Of a stretch of 64,000 nucleotides of DNA, positions 59,790 through 64,000 are shown piece by piece. The stretch comes from Fibrobacter sp. UWB5 (GTDB taxonomy: Bacteria; Fibrobacterota; Fibrobacteria; Fibrobacterales; Fibrobacteraceae). The position numbers and the translations under genes were made by a program. Where the stretch lies: positions 966,172 through 1,030,171 of the forward strand of contig NZ_MWQH01000001.1 of the NCBI RefSeq assembly GCF_002210295.1, written 5' to 3'. Every line of letters starts with the position of its first letter. Position 1 is the stretch's first letter. Under the pieces are notes generated by a model. It was not told the origin of the DNA. It did not search any database and worked only from the letters and a program-made list of their open reading frames with translations.

Positions 59790-60335
59790 CTATTTGAGCA
59801 TTTTGTTGAGCGTTGCGCGCATGTGGTTCATGTTCGCTTCGTTCAAAGTTTCGTAGCGGTAGAAGGTTCCGTCTTTCTGCACCACGTACACGACCGGAAT
59901 ATAGCCAGTACCGTAAGCGGGACCGAACTTGTAGTCGCTATCCTGGAATACGGGAATCGCTACGTGGAACTGGTCGATAAACAGGCGGATGTCGTTTTTC
60001 TTGATGCCGCCGCCAAGACCGATGGCGATGCCGGTTAAGCCCTTGGGTTCGTATTCCTTGACTAGATCCTGGATTTCGGAAATGTGACGCTGGCAGTGCG
60101 GACACTTGGGGCTGAAGTAATAAATCAAAAGAGGCCTGTTTGCAAACTGGCTGAACAGAATTCCCGGATCGCTAATGCCCGAAAGCGGCTTCGAAAAGTC
60201 CATCTTCATGGGCTGGTTGGTGGTGGTATCCTGCATCAACTTCACATCAGCCATCAGGGGTTCCGGAGCAAGCTGCGCAAAAGGCGCAACTGCTGCAATG
60301 GCGGCAATACCTAAAATTTTAGAAACGAAATTCAT
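59790..60335 (-). CDS. Secreted thioredoxin-fold protein with CPHC active site
   Basis: The 181-aa protein has a signal peptide (GIAAIAAVAPFAQLA) and an AhpC/TSA-TlpA-like domain. The redox motif is CPHC (YYFSPKCPHCQRHI), as in DsbA-type oxidants, followed by a cis-proline region (GTGYIPVVYVV). It probably acts in periplasmic thiol exchange or in cytochrome or disulphide maturation; the partner is unknown. Confidence 0.87.
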   Translation of the reverse strand: MNFVSKILGIAAIAAVAPFAQLAPEPLMADVKLMQDTTTNQPMKMDFSKPLSGISDPGILFSQFANRPLLIYYFSPKCPHCQRHISEIQDLVKEYEPKGLTGIAIGLGGGIKKNDIRLFIDQFHVAIPVFQDSDYKFGPAYGTGYIPVVYVVQKDGTFYRYETLNEANMNHMRATLNKMLK

Positions 60336-60438
60336 AACCCTTAAAATACGAAAAAATAGGTCAAAAAGACAGGTTTGCTCAAAAAAAATGCGATTTTTTG
60401 CGAAAAATCACACTTTTGAATATTTCAAACTGGAATGA

Positions 60439-62196
60439 TTACAGGTTATAAGTCGTGATAATCGAGTAGTGCGGCTCGGCCTTGCGCACCCCGTTCAGCG
60501 GAATGCTCACGTCCACCTTGTTGACGAGTCGGCTGATGGACTTGGTCTGTGCAAAACGCACGCCAAAACCAATCAGGTAAACCAGGTCCTTGCGGTTGAT
60601 ATCCCAAAGGTCCCAGGCGGTTTCGCCGACGCTTTCAAAGATGGCGAACACGGGCATGAGCGTTGCGATTTCGAAATTCGTGAAGTAGCGCTGTTCCAGG
60701 TTCGCGAATACGCGGGCTTGCCCGGCGTAGAATCCGGTGGGGAACCCGGCGAATCCGGTGGCGCCGCCTAAAGTAAGCTGCTTGCCGTAGCGGGCGTCTT
60801 CATAGAAGTCGACAAGGCCTGTGAGCGCTGTCGAGAATCTTTCGTTCGGGTGGAAAATGTATTCGCCCGAAAGTTTGCCGTAGTAGTCGTGCTGCTCGCC
60901 GTGATCCAAGTAGAAGTTCATCTCGGATTTGAGCGTGAGGTGGTGCATGGAGTATCCCAGCATCAGGTCGGCCCAGAAGTCAAGGCGAATGTCGTTGTCG
61001 GCGGCACCCAGCTGTTCGTAGTTCTTGGAAATCTGCGCCTTGAGCGAGTAACCCTTTTCGATGTCTTCGGTCCACTTGGCGTTGTGGAAATTCTTGATCT
61101 TTTCGTAGCGGATGTTCGAGAACGTCAGGTACATGCCGAGGCGGGAATCTTTTTGTTCGGGGAGCCATTCGTTGACGGCGGAGGCGGAATCGATGGCGTA
61201 GGTGGTGTCGCCGTCGGTGAATACGTAGCGGTAAAGCTTGCCTTCGGTTGCTGTGGTGTAGTGGTAGTCGTAGGTGGCGCCCACGTAGAGCTTGCGGTAG
61301 GTTCCGCCGAAGGAACGGCTGATTCTAAAGCTGAGCGAGTCGTCAATAAAGTCCTTGACTGTCATGAGCTTTACAACTTCGTTGCCGTTGTAAAGCGGGA
61401 ACGAGTCAAGCATGGCTTTCTTGTGATTGTAGATAGGGCTGTCGCCAAATTTCTTTTGGGCGTCGTACACGGTGGCGCCTGGCGGGAGTTCTCCGCTACC
61501 ATAAAAATAGGCGTTGCGCTTGTTCTTCAAGCCCTCGATGGTGTAGGCCCACTGGTTCTGGCTTCTGCTGAGGAAGGGAATGTACATCTTTCCGTAGGCA
61601 AGGTAGCCGTCGGTATTGTAGCTATAGAGAAAGTCTAAATGGTTGTAGCGGAACAAGAAGTGCGGGTCGCCGTATTCCACCTGCCACATGTCGCGGAACT
61701 CGTCGTGCCCGAAGTAGAATCCGAGCTTTTGCCCGAGGCCCAGGAAGTTGCTTTCTTGAACGCCGATACCCCAGTTCAAATTGTCGTAGGTCCACTGGTT
61801 GCCTGAAAAGCCAAATGTCGTGGGAACGGCGAGAGTCCAGTTGTCGCTGGTCTTGACCGTGGCGATATTTTTGCCGTCTTCGTTGGTAATCTTGATGCTT
61901 GCGTCCGAAAGAAAGTTCTGGCTGCGCAGGAACCGTTCGGCCTCTTGAATCTGGATGGGCGTGACGGTTTCGCCTTCATCGAAAAGGAGCAATTTCTTGA
62001 CGGTCACTTCGCGGGTTTCGATGTGGATCCAATTCAATAAATCGTAGGCCCACTTGTCGTACTGGGTGTGGTACCTGGAATCGTCAAAGGCGTCGCCAAT
62101 GTTGTATCGGATAGAATCAATCTTGAATGCGCCGGGAGAGTCCTGGGCAAAGGCTGCAAGAGGTACAAAAAAGAGAATAAACAAAATAATCGGCAT
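60439..62196 (-). CDS. Omp85-superfamily outer-membrane protein
   Basis: The 585-aa protein has a signal peptide (MPIILFILFFVPLAAFA) and a POTRA-like unit at about residues 60-125 (VKKLLLFDEGETVTPIQIQE, LRSQNFLSDASIKI). The remaining residues are barrel strands with the Omp85 turn GFAGFPTGFYAGQARVFANLEQRYF. Omp85 proteins insert or export outer-membrane proteins, or lipids in related branches; the client of this short one is unknown. The start may be leaderless: TATATTA lies 8 nt upstream. The signal peptide lacks a basic n-region. Confidence 0.85.
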   Translation of the reverse strand: MPIILFILFFVPLAAFAQDSPGAFKIDSIRYNIGDAFDDSRYHTQYDKWAYDLLNWIHIETREVTVKKLLLFDEGETVTPIQIQEAERFLRSQNFLSDASIKITNEDGKNIATVKTSDNWTLAVPTTFGFSGNQWTYDNLNWGIGVQESNFLGLGQKLGFYFGHDEFRDMWQVEYGDPHFLFRYNHLDFLYSYNTDGYLAYGKMYIPFLSRSQNQWAYTIEGLKNKRNAYFYGSGELPPGATVYDAQKKFGDSPIYNHKKAMLDSFPLYNGNEVVKLMTVKDFIDDSLSFRISRSFGGTYRKLYVGATYDYHYTTATEGKLYRYVFTDGDTTYAIDSASAVNEWLPEQKDSRLGMYLTFSNIRYEKIKNFHNAKWTEDIEKGYSLKAQISKNYEQLGAADNDIRLDFWADLMLGYSMHHLTLKSEMNFYLDHGEQHDYYGKLSGEYIFHPNERFSTALTGLVDFYEDARYGKQLTLGGATGFAGFPTGFYAGQARVFANLEQRYFTNFEIATLMPVFAIFESVGETAWDLWDINRKDLVYLIGFGVRFAQTKSISRLVNKVDVSIPLNGVRKAEPHYSIITTYNL

Positions 62197-62204
62197 TGCG
62201 AGGA

Positions 62205-62211
62205 TAATATA
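62205..62211 (-). promoter_or_regulatory. -10-like element of the Omp85 gene
   Basis: TATATTA on the minus strand ends 8 nt before the ATG. Confidence 0.35.
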
Positions 62212-62314
62212 GAAAAAAGTGTAGTTTCCCTCTGTTTGTGCAGGTTGGAACCTGCTGGAAATGTAAAAAGAAATAAATTTTCGAAAAATTGGTATTCAAA
62301 CGCCTGAAAAAAGC

Positions 62315-62350
62315 GTGTTAAGTAATAGGGAGTGTGCCTCAACTTAACAC
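62315..62350 (+). promoter_or_regulatory. Inverted repeat in the leader of the Rpn nuclease gene
   Basis: GTGTTAAGT (62315-62323) and ACTTAACAC (62342-62350) form a perfect 9-bp inverted repeat with an 18-nt loop, directly before AAAAGGA and the ATG at 62363. It could be an RNA hairpin or an operator. Confidence 0.5.
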
Positions 62351-62362
62351 AAAAGGAAACAC

Positions 62363-63385
62363 ATGTCTGACAATACCAATCATTCAAAAAAAAATTACAT
62401 CGTCACAAATGAGCATGGCGAGGAATTCCTGCTGCCCAAATACGCGGCGACATTCCGCATCCTGATGGATGACAAGGACACGATCCGCGATGTGCTCAAC
62501 AGCCTGCTCCAGCTGGACCATGACCATGAAATCATCGACCTCGAATACGAATTCGAAAAGCCCATCGACATCTTTATGCCCGAAAACGATCCCGCACGCC
62601 TCGACGTCTGGGTGCATACTAGGGACAATCGGTATCTCAATATTGAGATGCAGAACAAGGTACATTCGTTCTTTTTTGACCGCTTGCAACTCTACAATTC
62701 GTATCTCACGCTGCGCGGCAAGTATGAATTTAATCGTTCCGCATATTTCCTGGGCTTGTCGGAAGAGGAACGCCGGTATCGGTACTATGAACTTCCGGAA
62801 ACGGTATCCATTTGGCTCTGTAACGATTCCGTTCTCAGGACGAAGGATATCTACAAGGATGTATGGTCCACTTACAGCGAACATGAGGTCAAGTCAGGGA
62901 ATGCTCTTCCCATTTCGCGGAAAAATAGGTATATTATCGTCGATCTGCCTAATTTCGTGAAGCTGCGCAAGGGCGTGAAAACCCGCGAGGATTTCTGGCT
63001 CAGGCTTATCTCTAGGGGTCCGCTCCAGGTTCCCGAGACGGTGGATCCGATTTTTGCGAATGCGCTAGATCGCTTACGCGTAAGCCGCATGAACCCTGAA
63101 CTCTTGAAAGCCTTGGAGGCAAACATGTTCGACCATCATGAATACGAAGCACTTGAAGCCGAAGCCTTCCTCAAGGGCCAAGCGAGGGGCCTTGCCAGCG
63201 GCATGGAAAAGGGTTTGGCGCAGGGCATGGAAAAAGGTATGGCGCAAGGTATGGAAAAAGGTATGGAAAAAGGCGCCCAGCAGGAGCGCGAAAAGAACGA
63301 TGCGCTGACGACTAAGCGAGCAGACTACTTGCGTTCGCAGAACGTGCCGGACAGCGTGATTGCGGCAATGCTAGCCTTGAAATAG
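62363..63385 (+). CDS. Rpn/PD-(D/E)XK nuclease-family putative transposase
   Basis: The 340-aa protein matches the Rpn/PDDEXK nuclease-family transposase group: LPKYAATFRILMDDKDTIRDVLNSLLQ, the catalytic LDVWVHTRDNRYLNIEMQNK (D and ExQ), FFDRLQLYNSY and YFLGLS. Such proteins cut DNA and promote recombination; they are often numerous in one genome. Residues ~270-300 carry tandem GMEKG(L/M)AQ units (five copies of a GMEKG-like motif) before a short C-terminal helix. AAAAGGA precedes the ATG. No terminal inverted repeats were seen. Confidence 0.87.
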   Translation: MSDNTNHSKKNYIVTNEHGEEFLLPKYAATFRILMDDKDTIRDVLNSLLQLDHDHEIIDLEYEFEKPIDIFMPENDPARLDVWVHTRDNRYLNIEMQNKVHSFFFDRLQLYNSYLTLRGKYEFNRSAYFLGLSEEERRYRYYELPETVSIWLCNDSVLRTKDIYKDVWSTYSEHEVKSGNALPISRKNRYIIVDLPNFVKLRKGVKTREDFWLRLISRGPLQVPETVDPIFANALDRLRVSRMNPELLKALEANMFDHHEYEALEAEAFLKGQARGLASGMEKGLAQGMEKGMAQGMEKGMEKGAQQEREKNDALTTKRADYLRSQNVPDSVIAAMLALK

Positions 63386-63411
63386 CATTTTTTTATAAGT
63401 CCGAAATTTGG

Positions 63412-63437
63412 AAGCCGATCCTTGGGGTCGGCTTTTT
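63412..63437 (+). terminator. Terminator after the Rpn gene
   Basis: AAGCCGA (63412-63418) and TCGGCTT (63428-63434) pair, followed by T3. Confidence 0.7.
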
Positions 63438-63495
63438 CAATTCCTGCGACATTTAGCTAAATTTGGCAAAAACGTTTGAGGTTACCGGAGGTTTT

Positions 63496-64000
63496 GTGAA
63501 GATTTTTAAAAGCGTTTTGGCCCTGTCTGTTCTCCTGACAATGCTTGTTGCATGCGGAGATGAATCTAGTAGCTCCGCTCCAGCGCCGGACCCGGCCGAC
63601 GGTTCTTCGTCTTCTGTTGCGCCAACTTCGAGCGATGACGATCAATCCTCGAGTTCGCAAAAGAGTTCCGGCAAGGAAAAGTCTTCTTCGTCTGTAAAGT
63701 CTGATTCGAATGGTTCGCAGAAGAGTTCTAGTTCTGTGAGCGGTAAGAACAGTAGTTCATCTGTGGATAAGTTGAGTTCTTCTGAAGGTTGCTCTTTTAG
63801 TGGACGAAATGAAGATGGAAGTCTTGATTTTGCGGGCGTTTGTTGCGATGGTGATACAGCCATTGTTATGGGCAAATCTCGTTTGACATATTACACATGC
63901 AAAATGAATTATTGGATGTTAGACTCCATTGCTGGCCAAGACACCTGGATTTGTAGGTTTTTTAATAGTGGGTTCATGAACGACCATATTCATTACCGGT
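63496..64000 (+). CDS. Ser-rich linker lipoprotein (3' end outside window)
   Basis: A GTG at 63496 with GGAGG at 63487-63491 starts an open frame that runs to the window edge. The N-terminus is a lipoprotein signal peptide (FKSVLALSVLLTMLVAC). About 75 residues of Ser/Lys/Asp-rich linker (SSSS, KSSSSV) follow, then a Cys-containing domain (SGRNEDGSLDF, VCCDGDTAIV). Such linkers are typical of Fibrobacter surface lipoproteins. The mature function lies beyond the window. Confidence 0.75.
   Translation, partial: MKIFKSVLALSVLLTMLVACGDESSSSAPAPDPADGSSSSVAPTSSDDDQSSSSQKSSGKEKSSSSVKSDSNGSQKSSSSVSGKNSSSSVDKLSSSEGCSFSGRNEDGSLDFAGVCCDGDTAIVMGKSRLTYYTCKMNYWMLDSIAGQDTWICRFFNSGFMNDHIHYR

Noticed and set aside
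62363..63385. Rpn gene as part of an insertion sequence
   Set aside because: The upstream inverted repeat has no partner downstream of the gene and no target duplication was seen.

Overview
The window reads as chromosomal DNA of a Fibrobacter-like bacterium (phylum Fibrobacterota). The case rests on a large secreted fibro-slime domain protein, several lipoproteins with Ser-rich linkers, a CotH/lamin-tail surface protein, and Gram-negative envelope genes (lpxB, an Omp85-type protein, probable beta-barrel proteins). The genus is an inference from gene families; there is no rRNA in the window.

Layout. 1-5879 (+): 3' part of a CotH surface protein, then der-plsY-gpsA. 5963-10280 (-): a probable outer-membrane protein behind a large lipoprotein, and an MprF/AglD-type membrane protein. 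10341-19015 (+): a methyltransferase, a LamG-like lipoprotein, then glycosyltransferase-dnaE-lpxB. 18968-20851 (-): mutL, overlapping lpxB tail to tail. 20962-22489 (+): an unknown protein with a winged-helix-like C-terminus and a candidate small RNA. 22636-25991 (-): topB with a membrane-anchored partner. 26191-28986 (+): the fibro-slime protein. 29090-38845 (-): a housekeeping block with an archaeal-type MtaB, a SpoIID-like protein, def, yajC, two cNMP-fold proteins, rplS-trmD-rimM-rpsP and purF. 39127-42102 (+): a diguanylate cyclase and a DUF1846 protein. 42390-44063 (-): an acidic Cys-cluster protein and dapA. 44244-49973 (+): an AT-rich NERD protein, a phosphohexomutase, a Lys/Arg-repeat secreted protein, a YebC regulator and an AT-rich secreted protein. 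50029-56567 (-): argC-obgE-smpB-amidase, a YchJ-like protein, rlmN with a TPMT-like methyltransferase, and an XRE regulator. 56568-57186: a tRNA-Arg locus with a duplicated tRNA 3' end and palindromic modules. 57372-64000: a class A PBP (+), a thioredoxin-fold protein (-), an Omp85-type protein (-), an Rpn-family nuclease (+) and the start of another Ser-rich lipoprotein (+).

Window-wide signals. A -10-like heptamer, TATATTT or TATCTTT, precedes many genes. In front of der, mutL, dapA and rlmN (and, as a TATATTA variant, the Omp85 gene) it lies only 5-8 nt from the start codon, which suggests leaderless mRNAs. Several short palindromic repeat families occur between genes, and two sit inside reading frames: one in the archaeal-type mtaB and one forming the N-terminus of the SpoIID-like protein. 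Strong palindromes precede the XRE regulator, the diguanylate cyclase and the Rpn nuclease gene. No CRISPR array, rRNA, complete insertion sequence or prophage was seen. The most unusual areas are the tRNA-Arg locus, the 22.3-22.6 kb palindrome cluster, and the NERD protein with its tandem MGEL-motif domain.
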